From NCBI RefSeq assembly GCF_003937915.1, contig NZ_RHUM01000002.1, forward strand, positions 1 to 64,000: a DNA stretch of 64,000 bases. Reading direction: 5' to 3'. Source of the DNA: Erwinia sp. 198 (GTDB taxonomy: Bacteria; Pseudomonadota; Gammaproteobacteria; Enterobacterales; Enterobacteriaceae). The position numbers and the translations under genes were made by a program. The first letter of the stretch is position 1. Every line of letters starts with the position of its first letter. This document shows positions 53,135 to 62,235 of this stretch, piece after piece. A model generated the notes under the pieces. The model saw only the letters and a list, made by a program, of their open reading frames with translations. It was not told the origin of the DNA and ran no database searches.

Positions 53135-53525
53135 TGATAAGTATAGCCTTTTTTATAGTATCTTTATGAATTTAATAGATAAATTATTTTAAATCCTTCC
53201 TGAGGCCGCTCTTTTATCTCCAGGCGCTCTGCATATGGATAAAATAGCTATGGCTGACGTCATTGAGGCTTGTGCATACGCCCAGGATGAGCGTATGGCG
53301 GCGCCTTATCGTAGTTCCGTTTCGTTAAAAGTTATTATTCAGTAATGTAATGGAAGTATTGTTATAAGTTCCGGTCGGACTTATCAGGTAAAAAACAATA
53401 AGATATTTTTATCTGGAGTTGGCAGCAAAAATAAGATTTTTAGGCGGCGTGCTGGCACTCTGCTGGTTGGGTCTTATTTTGGTTTAAGCAAATACTTAGA
53501 ATTATTTCTGACAGGGGAGGGCGGC

Positions 53526-54464
53526 ATGAAAAATTTAATAATATTGATGGCATTGGCCATAAGCGGGTCGGCCTGTGCTGATGGTGTAACAACATTAAGA
53601 ATCGCCGATCAGAAAGGCAATATGCGTGCGCAGCTTGAGGCCTCCGGCTTGCTTAAAAATCTGCCTTTTAATATTGAATGGGCGGAATTCCCCTCCGCCG
53701 CGCCGCTGGCTGAAGCGCTTAATGCCGGCGCGGTTGATGCAGGTATTATCGGCGACGCGCCGCTGTTATTTTCCATAGCGGCTGGCTCGCAGGTGAAGGC
53801 TATCGCCGTCGATAAATCTGACCCAATAGGAACAGCCATCGTGGTTAATAAGGATTCCACGCTGCATGGCGTGGTCGATCTTAAAGGAAAGAGTATCGGG
53901 ACGGGGCGAGGTTCTATTGGTCATTTCGTGGCGTTGAAAGCGCTGGCGCAGGCGGGGATTAAGGCAGAAGACGTTCATTTTCGCTATCTTACGCCTGGTG
54001 ACGCGAAGATCGCCCTGGCCAGCGGCGCAATAGATGCCTGGGCAACGTGGGATCCTTATACCGCGCTGGCGGAAACCTCCGGCAGTGGTCGCGTTCTGGT
54101 TAATGGCCAGCAATTGATCGCAGGTAATAGTTTTCTGGCTGCGACCAACAGCGCCCTCGGCAATGCAGAAAAACGCCAGGCGCTACAACATTATGTAACC
54201 CTGCTGGCTCGTGCTGAGCAGCTGGCCTACGCCAATATTGACGGCTATTCGGCAACGCTGGCCAACATTATCGGTTTTCCTCAGCAGGCGGTAAAACTCT
54301 CGTTCAGCCGCAGAAAAGCGCACTGGCAGGCTATCGATCCACAAACGGTGGCTCAGCAGCAGGCAACGGCCGATTTTTATCAGCAGCAGGGGCTGATCGC
54401 CAGGCCGCTACAGGTTGAGCCGACCTTTTATCGCGGTATAACTATCGACATCGGTCAGCGTTAA
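53526..54464 (+). CDS. Second SsuA-like sulfonate/nitrate-type binding protein
   Basis: The 312-residue protein has a signal peptide ending ACA-D and the TauA/SsuA fold: LRIADQKGNMRAQLEAS, AGIIGDAPLLFSIAAGS, KGKSIGTGRGSIGHFVALKA, and DAWATWDPYTALAE. GGGGAGGG precedes the ATG. No ABC partner is adjacent. Its last 4 bp overlap the end of the convergent amiD gene. It may feed a sulfonate transporter encoded elsewhere. Confidence 0.88.
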   Translation: MKNLIILMALAISGSACADGVTTLRIADQKGNMRAQLEASGLLKNLPFNIEWAEFPSAAPLAEALNAGAVDAGIIGDAPLLFSIAAGSQVKAIAVDKSDPIGTAIVVNKDSTLHGVVDLKGKSIGTGRGSIGHFVALKALAQAGIKAEDVHFRYLTPGDAKIALASGAIDAWATWDPYTALAETSGSGRVLVNGQQLIAGNSFLAATNSALGNAEKRQALQHYVTLLARAEQLAYANIDGYSATLANIIGFPQQAVKLSFSRRKAHWQAIDPQTVAQQQATADFYQQQGLIARPLQVEPTFYRGITIDIGQR

Positions 54465-55339
54465 GTTTGTCGATATTTTTCAATCAGCGCTCGCGCGATG
54501 GCCTCAGTTTCTGCATCAGCCAGACCCCGGATATCCGCTGGCCTAAAATGCATCTGGAATGCAGCAATAGTTTTTTGCGTATTTTCATCCAGCGTGCCGG
54601 TTTGTGGGATTTGATCGTAACCGTACTGTTTCAGCAAGGCCTGTACGATGCTTGTTTCTACCGGGGTGTAAGGGGAACGCCCGGCAAGATATTTTATTAC
54701 CGTCGGCTGGTCAGGCCAGGCGCCAATGCCCAGCGCAGCCAGATGCGCCCAGGGAAACAGCTTTCCTGGATCCTGTTTGCGAAGAGGAGCTATGTCGCTG
54801 TGCCCAATGACATTATCGGGGGTAATCTGGTAGCGATGAATAATGTCTTTTGCCAGAACGGCAATAGCTTCGATCTGTTTTTCCCCATAAGGGTACCAGG
54901 TACGTTTTCCCAGCATATTTTCCGTGTAGCCGGGATTGACGATTTCGATACCAACAGAGGAGTCGTTCAGGTTGTTTCTGCCGTTCCAGTTGCTGACGCC
55001 AGCGTGCCATGCCCGCTTATTCTCATCAACCAACTGCAGAACCACAGGCTTACCTTCTTTAAAGGCGGGTACTGCAGGGATTAAGTAATGGGCGCTTACC
55101 TGATCCTTGGTTAACGTCTTTAATGAGCGGCTATCATCCAGTGCCGTATAGTGCAGGATAAGAAAGCGGACTCTTTCATTTTGTGCTGAAGCGCTGAAGG
55201 TGTGGTTAACAAAATACCCTTCGCGCGCCTCGGTTTCCTCGTGTCGGGCGGCACAGCCTGACAGCACAGCTGCCAGGGTGAACAACGCCAGACATTTTTG
55301 CGTTGCCGACATCTTATTTGAAGAAGCAAGTCCCTGCAT
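54461..55339 (-). CDS. amiD: AmiD, outer-membrane N-acetylmuramoyl-L-alanine amidase
   Basis: The 292-residue lipoprotein (lipobox LSGC, Cys29) has the amidase_2 domain with LILHYTALDD, AWHAGVSNW, GIEIVNPG and VIGHSDIAP (zinc His pair and Asp), then a C-terminal peptidoglycan-binding domain with AFQMHFRPADIRGLADAET. It is close to E. coli AmiD and cleaves amide bonds of muropeptides, including anhydro forms. The chosen ATG at 55337-55339 has TGGAG upstream; a later Met at 55312 is also possible. Confidence 0.92.
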   Translation of the reverse strand: MQGLASSNKMSATQKCLALFTLAAVLSGCAARHEETEAREGYFVNHTFSASAQNERVRFLILHYTALDDSRSLKTLTKDQVSAHYLIPAVPAFKEGKPVVLQLVDENKRAWHAGVSNWNGRNNLNDSSVGIEIVNPGYTENMLGKRTWYPYGEKQIEAIAVLAKDIIHRYQITPDNVIGHSDIAPLRKQDPGKLFPWAHLAALGIGAWPDQPTVIKYLAGRSPYTPVETSIVQALLKQYGYDQIPQTGTLDENTQKTIAAFQMHFRPADIRGLADAETEAIARALIEKYRQT

Positions 55340-56204
55340 AAATATTAACTCCATGTAAAAATCAGCTGCTTTTGTTCCGCTACGTTAAATAATTTTTTAA
55401 CAAAACTAAGTTTCAGGTTGTGCAATAAGCTTTCATAATTCGTATTTTCTTGGTTTTTTGCTGCCGGAATGGTCGAGAAAAATGCTGAACAAAGCTATCC
55501 GGCAATAGCGTTGTAGAATAGCAGGGCCGAAGCCTTATTTTCTTTCAGCGGAATAACGGTGATTTTTATGTCAATTTCCGTAACTATTGTTAACGCAGTT
55601 ATTTCGGCATTGTTCATCTTTTAACCCTGAGCGCAAAATGCCTGAAAAAATAACTGGTTATTATTACCTTCTCTGGATGAATATTTTAATAATGGCAGGG
55701 GTATAAATTTCCGTGAGGGGGAAACGCTTATACAATAGCCATATTGGGCTCTGTTGACAATGAGGTGGTTTATTCCTGTTACCTGCTGGATGGGATACTA
55801 TTCTGTTTAAATAATAAAACTGTGATCGCCGTTATGCTTTTACATAAATAGTTTATTATTTAATTTCACCTCAATTAAAACAGCTGGCGTCCCCTCCTCA
55901 GGTAACAGGTGTGGCTTTATTTCTGATTAAATGTAAATAAAAAATTGCTATTTTCTGTATATTTTAACACCCATTTGCTTTAGGGGGTGGCTAATAGCGG
56001 GGTGATGATTAGTAAAGCAGGCGGCTTTAACGCAGAAGGATATATTTTAACCTGCTTTCCAGCCCGCTGAGTACGCGATATCCTCCGGCATTATACCTTT
56101 TAGCATGGTTTAACTGTCTGTTTCCGTTAAACGGTGCCAATAAGAAATCATTCCTTAAGGAAACTGTTACACTCAAATAACAACATAAAACCCAGGGAAT
56201 TATT
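55340..56204. other. 865-bp AT-rich gap
   Basis: No gene is convincing. CCTGTTACCTG at 55775-55785 and CAGGTAACAGG at 55899-55909 are an 11-bp inverted repeat about 113 bp apart, with a shorter TGAGGTG/CACCTCA pair interleaved. This might be a small non-autonomous element or a binding site. A minus-strand frame at 56027-56284 overlaps the next gene and is not supported. Confidence 0.45.
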
Positions 56205-56564
56205 ATGAACAGCTCCCCGATTTTCGATGGAAAAAAAAGGCGTGCCTTTGCAATGATGAGGGCGAAAGGGATGTGGCATAGCACTTACGCTCCGCCATGC
56301 CATTGTCTATTGTGGAACCTGGGCTTCAATGTAGTGCCGCCGCCGTTATCCTCTTTTATGACTAACTTTTCTAGCTTTACGGTTGTTTACACGCCATTCT
56401 GGGGGATCGTAATGTGGTTTGTGTTCTGGAAAGCACAGTACGTGTATTTACTCTCTGCCTCGATAGCCATACTCATCGCGGGCACGATGTTTAACCTCGT
56501 GATGTCCGTTTTTCAGCTGTGGCGAAAGAAAGCTAATCACCTGCCTGAATGGGAGCAGATATAG
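56205..56564 (+). CDS. DUF6404-like membrane protein
   Basis: The 119-residue protein has a soluble start with HSTYAPPCHCLLWNLGFNVVPPP, cited in part, and two hydrophobic helices. PPLSSFMTNFSSF and FWGIVMWFVFWK match the DUF6404 pattern as I know it. Function is unknown. It stands alone between gaps. Confidence 0.68.
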   Translation: MNSSPIFDGKKRRAFAMMRAKGMWHSTYAPPCHCLLWNLGFNVVPPPLSSFMTNFSSFTVVYTPFWGIVMWFVFWKAQYVYLLSASIAILIAGTMFNLVMSVFQLWRKKANHLPEWEQI

Positions 56565-57250
56565 CTGTGTGGGGGAGGAAATCGTGATTGCACCCTTCTG
56601 CCAAATACCAGACGGGAAGGCAGCAGGGCGCATCAAGTTTCCCCCACATGTTGATCGGGCTGAGCCTCATTTATTTTCCGCTGTTACGTCGTACTCGCGA
56701 GCGGCTCGTCGAAAAACCACCTTCCTGGAAATACTTTCCGTTTCGCCGGTGCGGCCGCCCCGGTCGGACGATACCGGCTGGGGAGCTTTGTTATCCAAAA
56801 CGCCTGGCGCTTCGATGGCGAATTCTGTTCTGAACCGTCCGTTTTTTAGGCTACTTCGGAATGATTGCGCTACGTGAATTCTGTAGAATGCGCAGGGGTA
56901 ATGTGCTGCAAAATTCACGTAGCGCGATCGTTTTTGTCGATCCTGAGTACATATAATAGCTCGCCACAGATCTTATTATTCTCATCCAGGCGGATCGTCC
57001 GCTTTTTCTGAATTCATATAATGCCCATTATATTAACTTAGCAAGATAAGATCGTGGCGCCCGTGTTCAGAATGACGCCGTAAACGAATATCGCTACGCT
57101 TTGGGTGCACGTGAAAAGTGATTTGTGCCGATGTTGAGCAGAATGAAAGCGATCGGGATTTTTCCCAGGTCGATCCGGAAAAAAACGCCGATCGTTTCGT
57201 TTTGGCAACCGGCGGTAGGATTGGGAAAGCCGCCCTGTTGCCAGCATTTA
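56565..57250. other. 686-bp gap with an inverted repeat
   Basis: It holds the 14-bp inverted repeat at 56867-56925. Short frames at 56569-56877 and 57118-57333 have no start signal and I do not call them. The second reads plausibly like protein but overlaps the end of the MFS gene. Confidence 0.45.
56867..56925. repeat. 14-bp perfect inverted repeat with 31-bp spacer
   Basis: GCGCTACGTGAATT at 56867-56880 is the exact reverse complement of AATTCACGTAGCGC at 56912-56925. It is more likely a small mobile-element relic or a structured RNA than chance. It is followed by a second short repeat (GATCG, T-run, CGATC). Confidence 0.7.
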
Positions 57251-58483
57251 TTACGGGTGAGCCACCGACTGTCGACGCTGATTTTCGCGAAGAAAAGCCA
57301 GAACCAGCGCCAGCCACAGCAGGCCGCAGGTAAGGTTTACCAGACTGAATCCCCGGCTACCGATGCTGAAGTAAGAGGCCTTCGCGGCTTCAATACCCAG
57401 AGCAAAGACCAGGATAGTGACCATGCCAACCATGGCCGCCACGCTTCCTTTTCTGGCACGGCTGGAAAACAGCGTCATACGGTAAAGCCCGGCGCTGACC
57501 AGGCCGGTCCCGAAACCGTAAATGCTTAGCCCGGTAGTCAACCACAGGTAGCTGTGCTGGTTAAAGGTTGTGGCAATTGCCGCCATAACTAACCCGCAGA
57601 CAACAGGCCAGGCACCCAGACGCAGCGGCTGCGTAATAGATACACGGCTGGCAAGTCGACTTAGCGTGAAATTGCCGACAATCATGGCCATAAAGACCGG
57701 CAGCTGCAGCAGAGCATACTCCATGCGGCTAAGCCCGCTGTCATGAATAAGGATCACTGGTGATAAGGCCACCCACGAAAGACAAGGGATAGTCACCAAT
57801 CCTATTGCCAGGGATCCGCTCATTACCTGACGATCTTTCAGAAGCGCAAAATAGCCTTTACCAATCGACTTCAGCGATAGCGGCGTGCCTTTGTCGCCAG
57901 CGGTTTCAGGCATAGCCTGCCACAGTCCGACCAGCGCAATCGCCGACAGGCCGCCAAATAACCAGAACATAGTGCGCCAGTCGCCAACCGAGAGAAAAGC
58001 AGCGCCTGCCAGCGGCCCGGCTAACGGCGCCAGTAAAGCGACGTTTGCCATCAATGCCATTATCTTTACGCTGAGTGATTCATTAAACGCTTCCTGCACG
58101 GCGGCGTAGCCGACCGAGCCGATAAAACACAGGCTAACTCCCTGCAGAAAGCGCAGTAATACAAATTGTTCAATGCTTTGTACCCAGTGCGTAGCCACAC
58201 AGGTGAGCATAAAAAAAGCCACGCCGGAGAGTAATACCGGACGGCGCCCAACCCGATCGGAAAGGGGGCCGAGCAGCCATTGCAGCATCAGGCCCCCAAT
58301 AAGATAGGCAGTAAGCGAGGTGGAAACCCACTCAGGGCCGACGGCAAATTCCTGAGTGACCAGCAGCATGCCGGGCTGGATCATATCGTGGGCTATATAG
58401 GTTGCGAACTCAAATAACACCAGCGACAGCGGAAAGATCAGGTGTCGGCGGGTCAGCTGCGATAGGGGATGATAAAGAGCCAT
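57251..58483 (-). CDS. MdfA-like MFS exporter beside the desferrioxamine operon (candidate DfoS)
   Basis: The 410-residue transporter has 12 membrane helices and close likeness to MdfA, including Glu in LFEFATY and the Asp of HDMIQPGM that matter for drug transport, GPLSDRVGRRPVLL and FLQGVSLCFIGSVGYA. It lies 90 bp downstream of dfoC in the same direction, though with a terminator between. In related Pantoea a MFS protein of this kind (DfoS) is thought to export the siderophore. It may also export drugs. Confidence 0.85.
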   Translation of the reverse strand: MALYHPLSQLTRRHLIFPLSLVLFEFATYIAHDMIQPGMLLVTQEFAVGPEWVSTSLTAYLIGGLMLQWLLGPLSDRVGRRPVLLSGVAFFMLTCVATHWVQSIEQFVLLRFLQGVSLCFIGSVGYAAVQEAFNESLSVKIMALMANVALLAPLAGPLAGAAFLSVGDWRTMFWLFGGLSAIALVGLWQAMPETAGDKGTPLSLKSIGKGYFALLKDRQVMSGSLAIGLVTIPCLSWVALSPVILIHDSGLSRMEYALLQLPVFMAMIVGNFTLSRLASRVSITQPLRLGAWPVVCGLVMAAIATTFNQHSYLWLTTGLSIYGFGTGLVSAGLYRMTLFSSRARKGSVAAMVGMVTILVFALGIEAAKASYFSIGSRGFSLVNLTCGLLWLALVLAFLRENQRRQSVAHP

Positions 58484-58503
58484 CTGTATACTGTCCTGGA
58501 ATA

Positions 58504-58538
58504 AAAAAAGGAAAACGCGGCCGCCAGAGCGGTCGCGT
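58504..58538 (-). terminator. Terminator after dfoC
   Basis: ACGCGGCCGC at 58515-58524 pairs with GCGGTCGCGT at 58529-58538 with one mismatch and a CAGA loop. On the minus strand it is followed by T-rich DNA to 58504. It separates dfoC from the exporter gene. Confidence 0.75.
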
Positions 58539-58573
58539 CAGTAAAGCCTGTATTAAGGAAAACAACGGGAGCG

Positions 58574-60931
58574 TTAACGCCAGCGCGCTATCGGGTTGAT
58601 CAGCGTTCCGGCAAATTTAAGATTTTCAGCCGGATCGGAAAGATTGATCATCTGTTGATTATTTGCCAGCTGCAGACGATTCAGACAGGAGCGGGTAAAC
58701 TCCGGCGCAAACATGTCGTAGCGAGAAAATTTCTCTGCAAATTGAGGATGTGCCTGTTGATAGTCTTTAACGCACTGCGCTACTGCCTGCCAGAAGTCTT
58801 CCTCCGGCAAGGTGCGCGATTCATGCAGGATCGCACTGATAAAGCGGAAGATGCAGTCAAAGACATCCGTAAAGATCGATAACAGTTTAAGGTTTTCCGG
58901 CACGTCCACCGCCAGTCGCTGTACTTTGTCAGGAAGAACCGCATTGGGATCCATTACGGCAATTTCTTCGCCAATATCTTTCATATAGGCGCTAACCGGA
59001 ACATTGTTTTCTAACAGCATAATCAGGTTTTCGCCGTGCGGCATAAATACCAAATCGTACTGATAAAAACAGTGCAGAAGAGGGCTGAGATAGCAGGTCA
59101 GATAGCGTGAAACCCACGCTTTAGCCGGTAAACCGGAATCGGCTATCAGTGCCGGCAGCAGGGCTTGTTGATGATGGTCTCTGTGCAGGAAAGACGCCAT
59201 AGTCATCAGGCGCTGGCCGGGCTTCAGGCTGGCGGCCGGGTTATCCCTCCACAGCGCGGCAAACATCTTTTTATAAGCGGAATCGCCCTTGATAGCCTGC
59301 TCATAATAGCGGTTGTGATACCCCACTGCCGCCACTTCACGCAGGATCCGAAAATCGCAGCGTTGCAGCCATGCATCACCAACAACCAGCTTTTCCAGCC
59401 ATTCGTTAATCGCCGGCGTGGTAGACATATAGTAAGGCGACAGGCCGCGCATAAAACCCATATTAAGCACGGACAAGGCCGTTTTGACATAACGCTTGCC
59501 GGGCTGGCTGCGGTTAAAGAAAGTGCGAATAGACTGCTGGGCCTGATAGCTATCTTCGCCGCTGCCCAGATAGACGATATCGTTATTCGCAATGTCCGCC
59601 GCAAAAACGGTCAGCAGCTTGTTCTGCCACTGCCATGGATGAACGGGCATGAAAATGTATTCATCAGCCGGCAGCCCTGTTTTAATCAGTTGCTGAGTAA
59701 AGTGCTCCACGGTTGCTTCCCCCAGCTCATCGCGCATTAGCTGCTCGTAGCTCAGGTTGCTCAGGCTGGAGAAGTGGGCATTGCGTTGGTGAACCGCTAC
59801 CCAGATAAGACTGACTGGCGTAGCGGCCTCTGGCGCAAAAGCAAGATAGTCACGGGCATCAAAGCCAATACGCCCATTGTTGGCTACAAAGCAGGGATGA
59901 CCTTCGGTCATGGAGGCTTCAACGGTCTGGAAATCCGCTTTTACCAGTGCCTGACTGTCAGGCTGGTTCTTTTGTAGCTTGAAAACGCTGCTGCATAGCG
60001 TGCTGCTAATCTCTTCCATATACGTTGCCAGCAGCGCCTGTGGGATGCCAATCTGCTGGTTAAACTCAACGATAAACTGCAGCGCATCCAGCGGCAGAGA
60101 ACGACCATTCTCCTGTTTGCTCAGCGACTCAACCTCAATTTCCCAGTGATCCAGCGCAAGGCGCATTGCCCGGAAATGGTAGGTTAACTCGCTTCCCGGT
60201 ACGCACAACATATAGCGGCCATCATCCGTCTCAACAGGCGTTACGATTTTTTCGTGAGCAAATTCGGCAATAGCTTTGCGGATCAGCAAACGGTTAGCCT
60301 GGGTCCAGTTGCCGTCCGTCAGATGAGCGCCGTTCAGCAGTGCGGTCGTTTCAGTGGTCATATTCAGCTGTTCCTGCAGTAGAGCGTGTTGGTAATCTTC
60401 CCGCTGGCAAAAGGCCAGCCAGGCCGTTTTGTGTCCCATATCAATAGTTTGCTGATAACGAAAACCCGCACGCTTGTTTAGCACATGAATTTTGTCGTTA
60501 CGTACGTCTGGCTCAACCACTACGCGATTCACTTCCGGTCGGCTGAACATGTAATCCATCACCAGGGTGAAAACCTGCCAGCTGAAATCCCTGACCGGCT
60601 GGCTGGCAGGGGCAATCAAAATGTGCATGCCATAATCGTCCGGCGCGGCAGGATAAAATTTACCTACCTCATCGTCGCTGGCGCGGTAGCATTCGATCAG
60701 GAACACAGGCCGATCGTCGCAACAGCCGATCAGCGCTGCGTGAGGATCGGAGGACGTTAAATCCTGGTAAAAAGCGGCAACCTGCTCAGGGCTATGTGTC
60801 TGCATTCCCCAAAAGCGTGCATATTCACGAGTAACCCAGCTGTGGATCAGCGAGGCGTCTTCTGCGCGCATAGGCCGGAGGCTGAACGTGCCGGCCGGGC
60901 GGTCGGCGCTAAAAATTGTGGGCGATGACAT
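58574..60931 (-). CDS. dfoC: DfoC, bifunctional acyltransferase and NIS siderophore synthetase
   Basis: The 785-residue protein joins an N-terminal GNAT-type domain (about residues 15-190, with SLIHSWVTREYARFWGM and RVVVEPDVRNDKIHVLNKRAGF, in part) to an IucA/IucC synthetase (about 220-770, with EGHPCFVANNGRIGFD and PVHPWQWQNKL). In Erwinia the enzyme succinylates hydroxycadaverine and joins the units to desferrioxamine E or G. The ATG at 60929-60931 begins one base after the dfoA stop. An upstream Met at 60970 overlaps dfoA and is less likely. Confidence 0.93.
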   Translation of the reverse strand: MSSPTIFSADRPAGTFSLRPMRAEDASLIHSWVTREYARFWGMQTHSPEQVAAFYQDLTSSDPHAALIGCCDDRPVFLIECYRASDDEVGKFYPAAPDDYGMHILIAPASQPVRDFSWQVFTLVMDYMFSRPEVNRVVVEPDVRNDKIHVLNKRAGFRYQQTIDMGHKTAWLAFCQREDYQHALLQEQLNMTTETTALLNGAHLTDGNWTQANRLLIRKAIAEFAHEKIVTPVETDDGRYMLCVPGSELTYHFRAMRLALDHWEIEVESLSKQENGRSLPLDALQFIVEFNQQIGIPQALLATYMEEISSTLCSSVFKLQKNQPDSQALVKADFQTVEASMTEGHPCFVANNGRIGFDARDYLAFAPEAATPVSLIWVAVHQRNAHFSSLSNLSYEQLMRDELGEATVEHFTQQLIKTGLPADEYIFMPVHPWQWQNKLLTVFAADIANNDIVYLGSGEDSYQAQQSIRTFFNRSQPGKRYVKTALSVLNMGFMRGLSPYYMSTTPAINEWLEKLVVGDAWLQRCDFRILREVAAVGYHNRYYEQAIKGDSAYKKMFAALWRDNPAASLKPGQRLMTMASFLHRDHHQQALLPALIADSGLPAKAWVSRYLTCYLSPLLHCFYQYDLVFMPHGENLIMLLENNVPVSAYMKDIGEEIAVMDPNAVLPDKVQRLAVDVPENLKLLSIFTDVFDCIFRFISAILHESRTLPEEDFWQAVAQCVKDYQQAHPQFAEKFSRYDMFAPEFTRSCLNRLQLANNQQMINLSDPAENLKFAGTLINPIARWR

Positions 60932-60932
60932 G

Positions 60933-62225
60933 TTATCGTTCCGTTTGTGCAGGAAAGGTCTGGAAGGCAATTTGCCGTTCGATCGGATAGACTTCTCGCC
61001 CGGTCAGCTCACGCAGCAAAACCGAGTTGCGATAGCAGGCCATGCCCAGATCGGGCGTCACAAACCCATGCGTATGTAGCTCGGCGTTCTGTACAAAGAT
61101 CTGGTTATGCTCATCGATACTGTAATTGCGCTGAACATCATAACGACCCTTTTCATCCCAGCGCAGACGCTGAGTCACGCCTTCAAGAAACGCCGGCGGG
61201 CGATACTGATAACCGGTAGCCACAACCAACCCTTCGGTGCGTCGGGTAAATGTGCAATCCTGCTCCTGCTGATGCAGCGATAGTTCAAACTCCCCCTGCG
61301 GCAGCCAGCGCATATCCGTCAGCGCCGAGTGGGTAAAAAGATTCACGTCCAGTTCGCCGTCCAGCTGCTTGATGTACAGCAGATCGTAGATGTCGTTGAT
61401 AAGGCTGCTGTTGATACCTTTATAGAGGTTCTTATGACGGGCATTCAGTTCGTCGCGTTTGCCCGGCGGCAAATCATGAAAGTAGTCCACCCATTCAGGC
61501 GAGGTCATTTCCAGCGTCAGTTTGGTATATTCCAGCGGATAAAAACGCGGCGCGCGGGTTATCCAGTTGAGCTGGTAGCCAAAGCGATCGATATCGGTGA
61601 GCAGATCGTAATAAATTTCTGCGGCGCTCTGTCCGCTGCCCAAAACGGTTATCGAACGTTTTTTCTGCAGCTCTGCTTTATTCAGCAGATATTCGCTGGA
61701 ATGCGTCAGGCGCTGGCGATGCGGAATACTGCATTCAGGTAACCAGGCGGTAGGGCCCGTGCCGAGGATCAGGCGGCGCGCGAACCATTCATGCCGTGTG
61801 CCGCTGCGTGTATCGGTGGCGGAAATACGATAGGCGCCCGTTTCTTCATCGTAGCTGACATAATCAACATGCGTATTCCAGCGCAGATTGCTGAGTCGCG
61901 AACAGGCCCACTGGCAGTACTGATTATACTCTTTGCGCATCAGGAAGAAATCTTCCCGAATATAGAATGAGTATATCTTTCCTTTTTCCTTCATGTAGTT
62001 AAGCAAGCTGTAAGGGCTGGTAGGATCGGCCAGCGTCACCAAATCGGCCATAAAAGGCGTTTGCAAATGCGCGTTTTCCAACATCATGCCGGTGTGCCAG
62101 TCAAATCCCGGATTACGATCGAGAAAGAAGCCGTTCAGGTCCTCAACCGGTTCGCTAAGACAGGCCAGCCCCAGGTTGAAAGGGCCAATACCAATACCGA
62201 TAAAATCGTAAACAGTCTTATTCAT
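60933..62225 (-). CDS. dfoA: DfoA, cadaverine N-hydroxylase (lysine N6-hydroxylase family)
   Basis: The 430-residue flavoprotein has the FAD motif GIGPFNLGLA (residues 11-20), the NADPH motif GSGQSAAE and the C-terminal VATGYQYRPP, typical of IucD-type N-hydroxylases. Placed between the decarboxylase and synthetase genes, it hydroxylates cadaverine with NADPH and oxygen. It starts 10 bp after dfoJ, with GTGAGAG upstream. Confidence 0.94.
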   Translation of the reverse strand: MNKTVYDFIGIGIGPFNLGLACLSEPVEDLNGFFLDRNPGFDWHTGMMLENAHLQTPFMADLVTLADPTSPYSLLNYMKEKGKIYSFYIREDFFLMRKEYNQYCQWACSRLSNLRWNTHVDYVSYDEETGAYRISATDTRSGTRHEWFARRLILGTGPTAWLPECSIPHRQRLTHSSEYLLNKAELQKKRSITVLGSGQSAAEIYYDLLTDIDRFGYQLNWITRAPRFYPLEYTKLTLEMTSPEWVDYFHDLPPGKRDELNARHKNLYKGINSSLINDIYDLLYIKQLDGELDVNLFTHSALTDMRWLPQGEFELSLHQQEQDCTFTRRTEGLVVATGYQYRPPAFLEGVTQRLRWDEKGRYDVQRNYSIDEHNQIFVQNAELHTHGFVTPDLGMACYRNSVLLRELTGREVYPIERQIAFQTFPAQTER

Positions 62226-62235
62226 TTTAAAGCTC

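Larger units (their letters stand above)
51612..53525. other. 1.9-kb gene-poor tract
   Basis: No frame here has a convincing start and composition. The short ones at 51820-52017, 52158-52391 and 52807-53004 have no ribosome site or known family. Landmarks are a 9-bp inverted repeat (TGTGGCACC 51913-51921 with GGTGCCACA 51952-51960), two DnaA boxes (53058-53066 and 53083-53091), a 20-bp palindrome at 53115-53134 and AT-rich DNA at about 53140-53200. It is less GC-rich than the coding surroundings. Confidence 0.55.

Noticed and set aside
57118-57333. 71-codon frame that reads like protein
   Set aside because: It overlaps the end of the MFS gene, has no start signal and cannot be linked to a family.
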